A DNA stretch of 64,000 bases from Kovacikia minuta CCNUW1 (lineage in GTDB: Bacteria; Cyanobacteriota; Cyanobacteriia; Leptolyngbyales; Leptolyngbyaceae): assembly GCF_020091585.1 (NCBI RefSeq), contig NZ_CP083582.1:2232001-2296000 (forward strand), in the 5' to 3' direction. Made by a program: the position numbers and the translations under genes. Numbering within the stretch: position 1 is the stretch's first letter; every line of letters starts with the position of its first letter. Positions 34,600 to 43,806 of this stretch are shown here, piece by piece. A model generated the notes under the pieces. It was not told the DNA's origin and ran no database searches. It worked only from the letters and a program-made list of their open reading frames with translations.

Positions 34600-35235
34600 T
34601 CACCTTAACGATCGCTGCCGTTGCCCCAGATGGAGCGAAATCCTATACCGCTGTTGCTCAGGTGTAATTGCACAGTCGGCGATCGGTTGGTCGGGGGGGC
34701 ACTTCACTTCAGAAGCAGGCTCCCACTCTGCCTGCACGATCGCCAAATTATTCGATCGGCGATAGGCTGTCGCCATTCCCGTCGGTCCCCCCGCGGCGTA
34801 GGATGGATCTTCCCCCCAGCCTAATTCTGTAAATAGAGCACCAATCTCCTGGATCACAGTTGCAGGCGAAGTAAAGTTCCGACCTGTGCCCGTTGCCCTT
34901 AACACGCATCCAGTGCCGCTCTTTTGATGAATCCCATCCTGAAAAGCTCCAATGGCGAAGCTCACCCTCACCTTTAGCTTTTGAGCAAGCAGTTTTTGCA
35001 AGCCCTGGCATTGGGTTTTGGGCAGCGGGATAAAATCTGACCGATTTAATAAAGGGGTTGCCTGGGGACGTGGACCGGGTTCATGTGGCGAATTGGCGAG
35101 AGGATTTGCTGAACAGGGGGTAGCCAGAACGACCAACCCCAAAATGATTAAAGGAACTTGCCAATCTCGAACCACAGCATCTTTCTCCTGGCGATCGCCC
35201 ATACCCTTTATCCAATTTTTCCATGCTTTGATCAT
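34600..35235 (-). CDS. Exported protein of unknown function
   Basis: A 211-residue protein. Hydrophobic residues about 26-44 (WQVPLIILGLVVLATPCSA) form a signal peptide or lipoprotein signal, with a long charged N terminus before it; the ATG at 35202 is an alternative start. The mature part contains four Cys (TQC, GTGC, KCPP, DCAI) that could form two disulfides. No family recognised. Confidence 0.65.
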   Translation of the reverse strand: MIKAWKNWIKGMGDRQEKDAVVRDWQVPLIILGLVVLATPCSANPLANSPHEPGPRPQATPLLNRSDFIPLPKTQCQGLQKLLAQKLKVRVSFAIGAFQDGIHQKSGTGCVLRATGTGRNFTSPATVIQEIGALFTELGWGEDPSYAAGGPTGMATAYRRSNNLAIVQAEWEPASEVKCPPDQPIADCAITPEQQRYRISLHLGQRQRSLR

Positions 35236-35332
35236 TCAATGACTGAAGTGGGTGGAGAACTGAAGTGTGACCATCAGAGATTTACCGATTCACGCTTAAA
35301 TAGGGAAGGTTCTTTAGCAATCGACAGCCCGC

Positions 35333-37000
35333 GTGACTGACTCCAAAAAAACTACCCGTTCCCTGATGGGAATTGCCGGAATTGTGGCGATCGCCACGCT
35401 GATCAGCAAACTCTTTGGCTTGGTGCGGCAACAGGCGATCGCGGCTGCCTTTGGGGTGGGTCCTGCCTTTGGGGCTTACAACTTTGCCTATGTGATTCCC
35501 GGCTTTCTGCTGATTCTACTGGGCGGAATTAACGGTCCGTTTCATAGCGCGATCGTCAGTGTGCTGGCAAAGCGCAAACGGGAAGACGTTGCTCCCATTG
35601 TCGAAACCATCACGACGCTGGTAGTCAGCATTTTGTTGTTGATCAGCGTCGGGTTGGTCATTTTTGCTGAACCTCTGATGCATGTGGTTGCTCCTGGTTT
35701 GTTTATCTCGGCTCAGGAAGCCCAAACCCAGGGAATCGACCCGGCAACCTTTCAAACCTTGCAGCAAACCAGAGACATCGCCATCCAGCAGTTTAAAATT
35801 ATGGCTCCCATGGCGGTGCTGGCAGGGCTGATTGGCATTGGATTTGGCACCCTCAATGCTGCTGATCAGTACTGGTTGCCCTCCATTAGTCCGTTGTTTT
35901 CCAGCGTCACGATGTTGATCGGGTTGGGAGGACTGGCGTTTTACCTGGGCGACAAGATACAGTTGCCCCAATATGCCGTACTGGGAGGAGCCGTTTTAGC
36001 CTGGGCAACGGTGGCGGGCGCTATTTTGCAATGGTTAGTGCAGCTTCCTGTGCAGTGGCGATCGGGGTTGGGTACCCTGCGTCCCCGGTTCAACTTCCGG
36101 CAACCAGAGGTGCGGGAAGTGATCAACATTATGGGGCCTGCCACCTTCTCCTCCGGCATGATGCAAATCAATGTCTGGACCGATCTGTTTTTTGCCTCCT
36201 TCATTCCCAATGCGGCGGCAGCGGTTTCCGCCATGGGCTATGCCGGGCTGCTCGTGCAAACCCCCCTGGGAATTCTGTCGAATGTCATTCTGGTGCCATT
36301 AATGCCCATCTTTGCCAGATTGGCTGACCCCGAAAACTGGGCAGAACTGAAGCAGCGGATTCGTCAGGGGCTACTCATGACGGCAATCACGATGATGCCC
36401 CTGAGCGCTTTGATGATTGCCCTGGCAGTTCCCATCTCCAGGGTGGTTTATGAACGCTATGCCTTTAAGGTCGAAGACTCCTACCTGACGGCAGCAGTGT
36501 TGGTCGCCTACTCCGTGGGCATGTTTGTCTACCTGGGGCGGGATGTGTTGGTGCGGGTGTTCTATGGGTTGGGGGATGGGGATACCCCGTTCCGAATCAG
36601 CATCATTAATATCTTTTTGAATGCTGTCCTGGATTTTCTGTTCGTCAAACCCCTGGGCGCGCCCGGTCTGGTACTGGCAACCGTTTGTGTCAACCTGTTC
36701 TCCATGATCATGCTGTTGTGGATTTTGAACCGTAGGCTAAACGGTCTCCCTTTGCGGGAATGGGGAATGCCAACCCTGGGGCTTGCTGTGGGCAGTGCGA
36801 TCGCAGGTCTTGCCTGTTGGGGAACTCTGTTGGGAACTCAACACCTGCTGGGCACCGAAGGCTTGCTGATCCAGCTAATTCAAATTCTGATCTCTGGCTC
36901 GGTTGGGTTGATCCTCTTCGCCCTCTTTGCTACTCGTCTCAGGCTACCAGAAGTCGATCTGCTGGTGAACCGATTGAAGCAACGCTTTCTTAGGAGGTAG
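35333..37000 (+). CDS. murJ: Lipid II flippase MurJ/MviN
   Basis: A 555-residue polytopic protein with about 14 hydrophobic segments. The N terminus (LISKLFGLVRQQAIAAAFGVG) carries the conserved Arg-containing first helix of the MOP-superfamily flippases, and ARLADPENWAELKQRIRQG is typical of MurJ. It moves lipid-linked peptidoglycan precursors across the inner membrane. GTG 35333 is the longest start; ATG at residue 12 is an alternative. Complete. Confidence 0.93.
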   Translation: MTDSKKTTRSLMGIAGIVAIATLISKLFGLVRQQAIAAAFGVGPAFGAYNFAYVIPGFLLILLGGINGPFHSAIVSVLAKRKREDVAPIVETITTLVVSILLLISVGLVIFAEPLMHVVAPGLFISAQEAQTQGIDPATFQTLQQTRDIAIQQFKIMAPMAVLAGLIGIGFGTLNAADQYWLPSISPLFSSVTMLIGLGGLAFYLGDKIQLPQYAVLGGAVLAWATVAGAILQWLVQLPVQWRSGLGTLRPRFNFRQPEVREVINIMGPATFSSGMMQINVWTDLFFASFIPNAAAAVSAMGYAGLLVQTPLGILSNVILVPLMPIFARLADPENWAELKQRIRQGLLMTAITMMPLSALMIALAVPISRVVYERYAFKVEDSYLTAAVLVAYSVGMFVYLGRDVLVRVFYGLGDGDTPFRISIINIFLNAVLDFLFVKPLGAPGLVLATVCVNLFSMIMLLWILNRRLNGLPLREWGMPTLGLAVGSAIAGLACWGTLLGTQHLLGTEGLLIQLIQILISGSVGLILFALFATRLRLPEVDLLVNRLKQRFLRR

Positions 37001-37004
37001 GTTC

Positions 37005-37136
37005 AGGTGGTAGGTGGTGGGTGTCAGGTGGTAGGTGTCAGTTATCGGGTTGCTACTGGTCACTGTCCACTCATTCCCCATTTCCTCCATCCCTCTCTAT
37101 CTTCCCTGACACCTACCACCTACCACCTGACACCTT
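37005..37136. repeat. Foldback heptamer repeat between convergent genes
   Basis: The left arm repeats GGTGGTAGGTGTCAGG-type units (37010-37045), and the right arm is its complement (CACCTACCACCTACCACC at about 37108-37134). The arms flank an unrelated 60-bp loop. The position between murJ and a minus-strand gene suggests that the hairpin could act as a two-way terminator (inference). Confidence 0.85.
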
Positions 37137-37445
37137 CTACAGTTTCCGCTGAAATTCCTCCAGCAGATCCATCAGGCTTACCTGGCATTGCATCGGAAGC
37201 AGGTCTGACAGTGGCACTTCACGTTTGCCCCCTCCTAATTTGATGGGAATGCTTTGAAGCACTTTTAGCACTTCGTCCTCTGTGAGGGATTTGGAGGTCA
37301 GCATGGGATAGAGCCGCTCCGCCAGAACCGTGTGGAGATGAGCATCGGATAGGTAAAGATGCCACTTTGCGACATCAATATAGACGTTTTCACCGATCTC
37401 AGCAGCCAGGGATTCGATCGCTTCACTGGAACTAATATTTGCCAT
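37137..37445 (-). CDS. DUF3181 family protein
   Basis: A 102-residue protein with EIGENVYIDVAKWHLYLSDA (about 16-35), typical of this cyanobacterial family of unknown function. The start at 37445 (MANISS) is preferred over the one three codons upstream. A 2TM gene lies 19 bp upstream on the same strand, so they are probably co-transcribed. Confidence 0.82.
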   Translation of the reverse strand: MANISSSEAIESLAAEIGENVYIDVAKWHLYLSDAHLHTVLAERLYPMLTSKSLTEDEVLKVLQSIPIKLGGGKREVPLSDLLPMQCQVSLMDLLEEFQRKL

Positions 37446-37463
37446 TGGAATCACCCCTTTTTG

Positions 37464-37802
37464 TCATTTGGCTGATTTCGTCGTTTTTTTCTGATTTGTA
37501 GGTTGAAACCCGATGCCCGCTTCAGTGGTGGAACTGGAAGCAGGAGGGTTGTATTTGGCGATCGCAAAGATAAAAACTGCGTGGGCAACTAGAAATCCTG
37601 CCCAAACTGCCGTAAATCCAGGTGTCCAGGGTGGCCCCCCAGGAACTCCCAGATCTGATTTGTCCCCCAAAACCCGGAAAAACCAAAGCCCAGAATTAAC
37701 AACCGCAAAAATCGCCACATGCAGGGCAAAATTCATCCGGTCATCTAAGCGGCGGTAGTCAGGATCATTGCGATCGGGTTTACGCGGCCAGCGTGGAGGC
37801 AT
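37464..37802 (-). CDS. Small 2TM membrane protein
   Basis: A 112-residue protein: a charged N terminus (RWPRKPDRNDPDYRRLDDR), two hydrophobic segments (about 24-44 and 66-84) separated by a Gly/Pro-rich loop, and a basic tail. Cyanobacterial 2TM-domain proteins look like this. Function unknown. Same strand as the DUF3181 gene. Confidence 0.75.
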   Translation of the reverse strand: MPPRWPRKPDRNDPDYRRLDDRMNFALHVAIFAVVNSGLWFFRVLGDKSDLGVPGGPPWTPGFTAVWAGFLVAHAVFIFAIAKYNPPASSSTTEAGIGFQPTNQKKTTKSAK

Positions 37803-37993
37803 AAGTTAACCGTTAATAAATGAATTGTTCTACCTCTACGTTATCGGATTGTGCCAGAGTACGGACAGTAAACTACTGATTTGCCCGATCTGAAGAATTA
37901 GTTAAGTTGCGCTAAAGATAGGACTCGGCACGATAATAACTAGGGTTAGAATGCAGACAGAATTGACTCATCTCCTCCCACCTGCTTAAGTTT

Positions 37994-38512
37994 GTGAAGA
38001 TCTCACGATTCCTGCGAACCGCTAACCTAAAGCGTCGCCAGACCCATCTAGCTGTTGTCGTACTTGCCAATGAAGCCGCTGCCTTCCAGGCTTATCGGTT
38101 GCTTCATTACCACGGGATTTCGCCAGAACACCTGGCAATTGTCGGTGAAGGATACAGCAGCCCCGATCGGGTTGGGCTAATGCAACCCTCCCAAATTGCT
38201 GGGCGTAAAGCCCGTAGTTATGCCATTGTGTCCTCAATTGTTGGCTCCGTTGTCTGCACGGTGATTCTTCTGTTTGGAAAAATTGAACCAAACGTCGTCT
38301 TAGTCGCTGTTTTGGCAACCGGAATCATCAGTGGAATTTGTGGTGGCGCAATGGGCGCTTTGTTCGGCTTCCTGGGCGAAGGGAGTACCGCCAGTATTTA
38401 TCGTCATCACCTTAACCAGGGACGTTATCTTTTGATGATGGAAGGGTCAGAACAACTGATTCGCTGGGGCCAGGAGGTATTGAGCCACTATTCTGCACCC
38501 AGTCCGCATTAG
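37994..38512 (+). CDS. Membrane protein of unknown function
   Basis: A 172-residue protein. The N-terminal part is soluble with an alpha/beta look (HLAVVVLANEAAAFQAYRLL), two membrane helices follow (about 75-95 and 100-130, the second Gly-rich with GIISGICGGAMGALFGFLG), and a soluble tail. The pattern recalls general-stress membrane proteins of the YflT/DUF1269 kind, but assignment is not secure. GTG start. Confidence 0.7.
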   Translation: MKISRFLRTANLKRRQTHLAVVVLANEAAAFQAYRLLHYHGISPEHLAIVGEGYSSPDRVGLMQPSQIAGRKARSYAIVSSIVGSVVCTVILLFGKIEPNVVLVAVLATGIISGICGGAMGALFGFLGEGSTASIYRHHLNQGRYLLMMEGSEQLIRWGQEVLSHYSAPSPH

Positions 38513-38833
38513 AAAGGTGTCAGGTGTCAGGTGTCGGGAAAGGATAAAAAGTAAAAGGCAGAGGCCAAAAGATACGGAGACACGAAGATACGGGGATCTA
38601 AGAAATTTAATTCAAAATTTCTCCTCAATCCGTTCTCCTTTACCTTCCCCATCTCCCCTATCTTCTGCCTCCTGCCCTCTGCCTTCTCCCCCTGATTTCC
38701 TATGGCACTAGCAGATCCTCCGTAGAGTTATTAAGATGGGATGGGTTGCACAAAATTTCAACAATTGGTTCGATCGCTTGTATCGGTTCAGTTCTTTTGA
38801 AAGTGACAAAATATCCTATCAGGGAGGGTTTCT
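38513..38833. repeat. Composite heptamer repeat and leader
   Basis: (GGTGTCA)3 at 38515-38538 is followed by AAAAGGCAGAGGCC, an AATTCAAAATTT core near 38606-38620, and a pyrimidine arm CTTCTGCCTCCTGCCCTCTGCC near 38662-38686. It shows the same module order as the other composite repeats. The last 110 bp are the leader of the next gene, with GGAGG five bases before its GTG. Confidence 0.8.
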
Positions 38834-39112
38834 GTGGCGGATAGTGCAGACAAAAATAAAGAGCAGTTTCTTTATCCCATTGGGCGTTACCGGGGTGAGT
38901 ACACTCCAGAACATGTGATCTTTAATGCCAACTTGCAAGAATTTGCCCAGCGGATTTCCCTCGTCTGCGGACTGGAAACGGGCGGAAAAATTACTCCCCA
39001 GGAAGCTTACACAGAAATTAAGCAATTGTGGAAGCAGTTGAAAGATTCAAAGCAAAACCTGTTAGATCAGGCAAATCGTCCCAAACCCGAACTACCCGAA
39101 GATGACGCCTGA
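38834..39112 (+). CDS. Small conserved cyanobacterial protein
   Basis: A 92-residue soluble protein with YPIGRYRGEYTPEHVIFNAN followed by a helical, charged C terminus. The GTG start is supported by a GGAGG site. The role is unknown; similar short proteins occur in many cyanobacteria (from memory). Its stop codon directly abuts the stop of the convergent CHAD gene. Confidence 0.72.
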   Translation: MADSADKNKEQFLYPIGRYRGEYTPEHVIFNANLQEFAQRISLVCGLETGGKITPQEAYTEIKQLWKQLKDSKQNLLDQANRPKPELPEDDA

Positions 39113-40111
39113 TCAGTTCTTAATTGCTTCATCAGTTTCGGCGGTTTGCTTCGCCTGAGCTGCGGGTGTAACTTCTAGCAGCATTTGATGCAGGTGATTG
39201 CGAAAATCTGGATCGAGGTATTTCTGTCGAATGGGCTGCCATTCAGCCATCATCTCCTGCTCAGCCTGCTGAATCATTTGTTGTAGGTCAGGAATTTTAG
39301 TACGTTTTGGCATAACGTCTGCCAGCAATTCCAACAAAAACTGCCCATCATGGACTTTGCCTAACAAGTCCTGAATCGTTTTAATGTCTCCAATCCAGTC
39401 CTGAAAGTCTTTGCCATAAAAGGACTTGAAAAACTCTGCCTGATAGCGGGCGTGCTTACAGGTTTTCCGCAAATCATGCAGAATTTCATTCTCCTCCTCG
39501 GAAATGGAGTCTACTTCCACCAGCCAACCGGGATGGAGCAATAACTCTGAGAGTAAGGGGCTGAGTAAATCGGGAAGCACTGACCGAAGGGGCAATTGTG
39601 CCAAAGCACTGTAGTCGGGGTCATCTAGCCAGGTTTCATAGGCAGCTTTCAAATTCCGATAGCGGGATCCAGTCAGGGTATCTTCGACTCCAGCAAAGGC
39701 TTTGCGGCGCTCTCGCTTCAACGTAGAAAGGGCTTCATCCAATACGTGCTGATCTAACTCCTTTAGATTGGGACGGTAGTCATTTTTGAGCGCCGCCATC
39801 TGCACGTCCAAATCCCGCAATTGCCCCAATACTTTTGCTACGGAACTAATTCGCTTTTCCTGTGCTGAGGGTGGGAGTTTAACAACCTGACCAAATACCT
39901 GAAGGGCGGTTCGCAGTCTGCGTGTTGCAACCCGCATGTGGTGCAGATGTTCGGGATCTTTGTCGGCTAAGACTTTTTTTTCCTGTTTGACGATCGCCCG
40001 TTGTTGCTCATGAATGACAGCATACGCGTAATCGCCTAAAGTTAAGTCTGAATGGGAAGAGTGGAGAATGGAGGGTGCAGATACTTGCTCCTCCCTACTT
40101 ACGGTTTTCAT
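39113..40111 (-). CDS. CHAD domain protein
   Basis: A 332-residue, helix-rich protein. The CHAD features are HLHHMRVATRRLRTALQVF (about residues 55-73) and LHDLRKTCKHARYQAEFF (about 212-229): rows of conserved His, Arg and Lys that bind polyphosphate in characterised members. No CYTH domain is attached. Complete. It converges with the small plus-strand gene, with no room for a terminator between the stops. Confidence 0.9.
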   Translation of the reverse strand: MKTVSREEQVSAPSILHSSHSDLTLGDYAYAVIHEQQRAIVKQEKKVLADKDPEHLHHMRVATRRLRTALQVFGQVVKLPPSAQEKRISSVAKVLGQLRDLDVQMAALKNDYRPNLKELDQHVLDEALSTLKRERRKAFAGVEDTLTGSRYRNLKAAYETWLDDPDYSALAQLPLRSVLPDLLSPLLSELLLHPGWLVEVDSISEEENEILHDLRKTCKHARYQAEFFKSFYGKDFQDWIGDIKTIQDLLGKVHDGQFLLELLADVMPKRTKIPDLQQMIQQAEQEMMAEWQPIRQKYLDPDFRNHLHQMLLEVTPAAQAKQTAETDEAIKN

Positions 40112-40282
40112 ATAGGTGAGAATTAATAGGCACGCGGCCCAAATTTTGACAGCTTCTTAATGGATAAATAGGGGGAGGGCAAATCAATTTAGCAAAATTT
40201 GCCACGGTAATTGCGCCAACAAGAGCTTGTTATTTTAACCCAAACTTTACTAAAAATTCATCCTTTCTTTAAATTGAACCTG
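40112..40282. other. Promoter region upstream of CHAD gene
   Basis: This AT-rich stretch holds no gene. It lies between the CHAD start and the MITE copy 2; I see no distinct regulatory motif. Confidence 0.4.
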
Positions 40283-40646
40283 AGAGGGTGTTTGAAAAAT
40301 CCTACTGTCGGTAGCAAAGATGCGATCCCCCTAAGTTCCCTTTAATCAAGAGGACTTTAAGCCCGTTTCCCCCCCTTTTTAAGGCTACCGTGTACACACA
40401 AGTCGGAAATCTGTGAACACAAGTCCTGAAACCCTTGCTCTGCCTCAACTTTGGAAATTGGCTGAAATCTCAATAATCTCGGCTTATTGAGAACCGGCAA
40501 CGAGAAATCAAGGTTGTGGAGGATCAGGTTTTCGGAAAACGAATCAGCGATCGACTTGTGTGTACACCGTAGCCCTTTTTAAGGGGGGTTAAGGGAGGAT
40601 CTCTGAGTGTTGCATCTTACAGTCCATACCTTTTCAAACATCCTCT
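40283..40646 (-). repeat. Older MITE, copy 2 (opposite orientation to copy 1), hosting the nested element
   Basis: The ends match copy 1 in reverse order: it starts AGAGGGTGTTTGAAAAAT and ends with the complement of the AAAAGGTATGGACTGTAAG arm. The outer sequence has diverged from copy 1 at several places. It abuts the stop codon of the UDP-GlcNAc epimerase gene. Confidence 0.85.
40384..40573 (+). mobile_element. 190-bp non-autonomous element, copy 2
   Basis: Same length and, by eye, the same sequence as 25276-25465, and the same orientation relative to the window although the surrounding MITE is inverted. The flanks show a duplicated CCCTTTTTAAGG, the complement of the duplicated target at copy 1. 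Confidence 0.85.
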
Positions 40647-41779
40647 TACAGTGAAGACGAGTCCTTTTGTCGTAAATAATTTTCCACAATCTTTAGGATA
40701 CGATCGCTGGCATGCCCATCTCCAAAGGGGTTGACTGCGGTTGCCATTTCTTCATAGGCGATCGCATTACTCAACAATTCAGCGGTGGTTGAAAGGATGC
40801 GATCGGGGTTCGTGCCAATCAGTTTGGCAGTGCCCGCCATCACGGCTTCCGGTCGCTCCGTTGTTTCCCGTAACACCAGCACGGGTTTACCCAGGCTGGG
40901 CGCTTCTTCCTGCAACCCACCCGAATCCGTCAGCAACAAATAACAGCGCTGAATTGCACCCACCAGGTCCGTATAGTCCAGCGGTTCGGTCAAAAAAGCC
41001 CTGGGATGCTGACCCAGAACCGCTTTCAACGGTTCCCGCACCGTCGGATTTCGATGTAACGGTAACAGTAGTGCTGTGTCGGGAAATTTATCTAGAACCC
41101 GCAAAAATCCTTCAGCAATGTTTTCTAGCGGTTCACCCCAGTTTTCCCGCCGGTGGACAGTTGCTAGGATGACCCGATAATTATTCCAGTCCAGATTGGG
41201 GATGGCGCAAACGGGATTGCGGGCTGCAACTGCCAGCAAAGCATCAATCACCGTATTGCCCGTTTGATGAATTTCGCCCAAAACACCGGAATTCTGCAAA
41301 TGCTGCACCGAGAGGTCCGTTGGTGCAAAATGCAGTTGGGTCAGTTGAGAAATCAACCGCCGATTGGCTTCTTCAGGGTAGGGATTGTACAGGTCATCCG
41401 TCCGTAGACCCGCTTCCACATGCCCCACGGGAATTTTTTGGTAGAAGGCTGCCAGGGTTGCCGCAAACGCAGTGGTTGTATCTCCCTGCACCAACACTAA
41501 ATGGGGTTGCAGTGTTTGAAACAATTCCTCCAGTCCCCGCAGGCTCCAGCAGGTGATGTCAGTCAGGGTTTGGTTCGGCTGCATAATCGCCAGATCCCGA
41601 TCGGCTGCCAGGTCAAACAGTTGCATCACCTGATCCACCATCTCCCGATGTTGCCCGGTTAACACAACCTGTGTATCAAAAACTGGCGAAGCCTTGAATT
41701 TCTGAATCACCGGAGCCAGTTTAATGGCTTCCGGTCGGGTGCCCAGAATGATACTGACCGGGATGGGGCGCTGCTGCAT
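40646..41779 (-). CDS. wecB: UDP-N-acetylglucosamine 2-epimerase, non-hydrolysing
   Basis: A 377-residue enzyme that makes UDP-ManNAc for surface polysaccharides. Family motifs are visible: GTRPEAIKLAPV at the N terminus, GHVEAGLRT (about residue 100), TVHRRENWGEP (about 214) and LTDSGGLQEEAPSLGKPVLVLR (about 290-311). Length is normal. The stop codon lies exactly at the edge of a MITE, so the last few residues (KDSSSL) may differ from the ancestral end. Confidence 0.94.
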   Translation of the reverse strand: MQQRPIPVSIILGTRPEAIKLAPVIQKFKASPVFDTQVVLTGQHREMVDQVMQLFDLAADRDLAIMQPNQTLTDITCWSLRGLEELFQTLQPHLVLVQGDTTTAFAATLAAFYQKIPVGHVEAGLRTDDLYNPYPEEANRRLISQLTQLHFAPTDLSVQHLQNSGVLGEIHQTGNTVIDALLAVAARNPVCAIPNLDWNNYRVILATVHRRENWGEPLENIAEGFLRVLDKFPDTALLLPLHRNPTVREPLKAVLGQHPRAFLTEPLDYTDLVGAIQRCYLLLTDSGGLQEEAPSLGKPVLVLRETTERPEAVMAGTAKLIGTNPDRILSTTAELLSNAIAYEEMATAVNPFGDGHASDRILKIVENYLRQKDSSSL

Positions 41780-41924
41780 TAGATGAACGGGAGTAACGAA
41801 AAGAAAATCTTTCCCATGTTAACAGGAGCTAGGGGCTAGGGGTTAGGAGCTAGGGGCTAGGAGGGAATAGGTGGTAGGTGTCAGAGTTACCAACAACCAA
41901 CAGCCAATGACTAATGACTAATGA

Positions 41925-41949
41925 CAAAAAAACCCGGTCATTGCCGGGT
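41925..41949 (-). terminator. Intrinsic terminator of the minus-strand membrane protein gene
   Basis: Read on the minus strand: stem ACCCGG/CCGGGT with a six-base loop, followed by seven T. It lies 27 bp after the stop codon at 41976. Confidence 0.88.
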
Positions 41950-41975
41950 CATTTTATTAAAAAGGGGCAGTAAGG

Positions 41976-42350
41976 TTATCGTCTGATTTCACAAGTCAAC
42001 GGACAGGAAGCATAAACAGATGTATGGCGTGGATCATCATCACCGTGTAGCCAGCGAAGCCAACTGACTTCTTGAGGATGCACACCTTTAAGGGTGAGGG
42101 CAGCTGCCCCCAACATCACCGCCAAAAGATTTAATCCAATAATCGAACCTGCAACCACTAAAACAGCGCTAACAGGCATAACAGATTGTAAAACAACCGC
42201 CAGTAAAGAACCGATCGTAACCATGAGAATAACCAGGGGGAAACCTATCACTAGCAAGCAAACCGCCAATGTGAAGACCCAAATTAAAAAGCTTTTGAGC
42301 ATCAACAGGTAATAGAATTTCCTAAAGCTCTGGCTCTGAGATAATGCCAT
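41976..42350 (-). CDS. Small membrane protein, unknown
   Basis: A 124-residue protein with a polar N terminus, two or three hydrophobic segments (about 16-40, 45-65, 66-90) and a C-terminal tail with two Cys (ASCPLTCEIRR). The start at 42350 is chosen because GGAGG lies seven bases upstream. Good terminator downstream. No family recognised. Confidence 0.68.
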   Translation of the reverse strand: MALSQSQSFRKFYYLLMLKSFLIWVFTLAVCLLVIGFPLVILMVTIGSLLAVVLQSVMPVSAVLVVAGSIIGLNLLAVMLGAAALTLKGVHPQEVSWLRWLHGDDDPRHTSVYASCPLTCEIRR

Positions 42351-42963
42351 GCCACTGCCTCCGATGTAGTAAATAATTGAGTTAAACAGAATGCTTTCTA
42401 GCGATCCCCGCATACGGGATCGGGATGATTTCACAGTATAGAGAAACCTTTTAGAGAAGGTGAGCCTTTGTTGGATAAATTTACAGTCTTTGTTGAAAAT
42501 GCCTGTCTTTCAAACAATCATCATAGAGTTTGATTGCAACACATTGTTAATAGTTTAAGCATGCGATTTGCTGTGAAAGCCCTGCCAAAAGGGGATTTCA
42601 AATTGCAGCTCAAGCCACAATCATTCTTCTGTTTTTACAAGCTGTAACACGAAGTTCGTATCATTTTGTACCTACTTCTTTTCATGAATTTCTGACAGAT
42701 TGCCTGAGATTCTTATCAGACGTGCCTTCCTTAAAAGCAGTAATTGCTCAAAAAGAGGTTAATTGCTGAATCCTGAGCAAACTGGATTTATATCTAAATA
42801 TGAAGAGCAGGCAATTATAAATTAAGGTTGAGGGTGGAGAAACAAAAGAAAATTCACAGAAAGCAAGTATAGACGGGGGCTGAGGTAAAATTTCAGCCAT
42901 TCTGGTTTCTGGTTAAATTTTCCAGCCTCCACCGGGAAAACCCTGATTGGCAGGGTACTTTAC
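42351..42963. other. Long intergenic region
   Basis: About 610 bp with low GC and no convincing reading frame. It contains the terminator of the GNAT gene at its right end and the promoter region of the membrane protein at its left. I see no tRNA, repeat array or named regulatory motif. Confidence 0.5.
42936..42956 (-). terminator. Probable terminator of GNAT gene
   Basis: On the minus strand: stem ACCCTG/CAGGGT with loop CCAAT, followed by TTTT-CCC. It is close to the stop codon at 42964. Confidence 0.65.
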
Positions 42964-43620
42964 CTATGTTAAGTTTTTGATCATGCGGTGAATTCCACCT
43001 GCGCGAGTCATCTGCTCAAATCGCGCTGTAGTTTTACTGCAAGCAACCTGATAGTTCATCTGCTCCAGGAGAGATTTAGCAGGAGCATTATTGTAAGTAA
43101 CATCTAAACAGATTACTGAACACTTACAGGAACGGGCATGGGTTTCTGCCTGTTGGAGCAAATACTGACCTAATCCTCTCCTGCGAAATTCTGGCAGAAT
43201 ACTGAGTCCTAGAATGTAGTACTCGTGTGGAGCGACATCCTGTTTAATGCGGGTCAGATCTGCCAGATTAACAAGGATCTTGGGGAGTTTACGCAGGGGC
43301 AGGAGGCGAGCCATGACCAATTGCACTTTTTCGTCTGCCTGACGCTTGACCTGCCCAGGATAGCTGACCAGCAACCCCGCTGATTGGGCAGAAACCTCAA
43401 TTACCTGTGTATATTCGTAACTAAAGGCGTGCTGGGGTTGGATAAAAGCTTGTCTGAGGATTTCTTTGGCTTGTTCCGAAGGGGAAGCAAAGACGTAGCT
43501 AAACAGGGCAGGACCCGTAGCAAACAGTAAAGGCGCTGCCCAGTCAACATCTGCGGCGATCGCCGGACGCATAGTGACGGTCTGGGCGGAGGTGAGGTCG
43601 GGGGCTGAGTGAAAACTCAT
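42964..43620 (-). CDS. GNAT-family N-acetyltransferase
   Basis: A 218-residue protein. Acetyl-CoA motif A is GLSILPEFRRRGLGQYLLQQAE (about residues 139-160), followed by VTYNNAPAKSLLEQMNYQVA. The N-terminal region (FATGPALFSYVFASP) is seen in a group of bacterial GNATs of unknown substrate. Complete. Confidence 0.85.
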   Translation of the reverse strand: MSFHSAPDLTSAQTVTMRPAIAADVDWAAPLLFATGPALFSYVFASPSEQAKEILRQAFIQPQHAFSYEYTQVIEVSAQSAGLLVSYPGQVKRQADEKVQLVMARLLPLRKLPKILVNLADLTRIKQDVAPHEYYILGLSILPEFRRRGLGQYLLQQAETHARSCKCSVICLDVTYNNAPAKSLLEQMNYQVACSKTTARFEQMTRAGGIHRMIKNLT

Positions 43621-43806
43621 AAAGCTCGGCGATGGAGGACAATTTCGTATTAAGTCTAGAGGGTTTTGCCCAATTATTGCTGTTCAATACATTAATGGGG
43701 ATGTCAAATAGAAGGAGGGAGCCAATATTTCTTTGCTAGAAAGCATTCTTAGAAAGAGTACCAGGTCAACCCATCAAACGTTTGTGACAGAGCGAGTAAG
43801 TGAATT

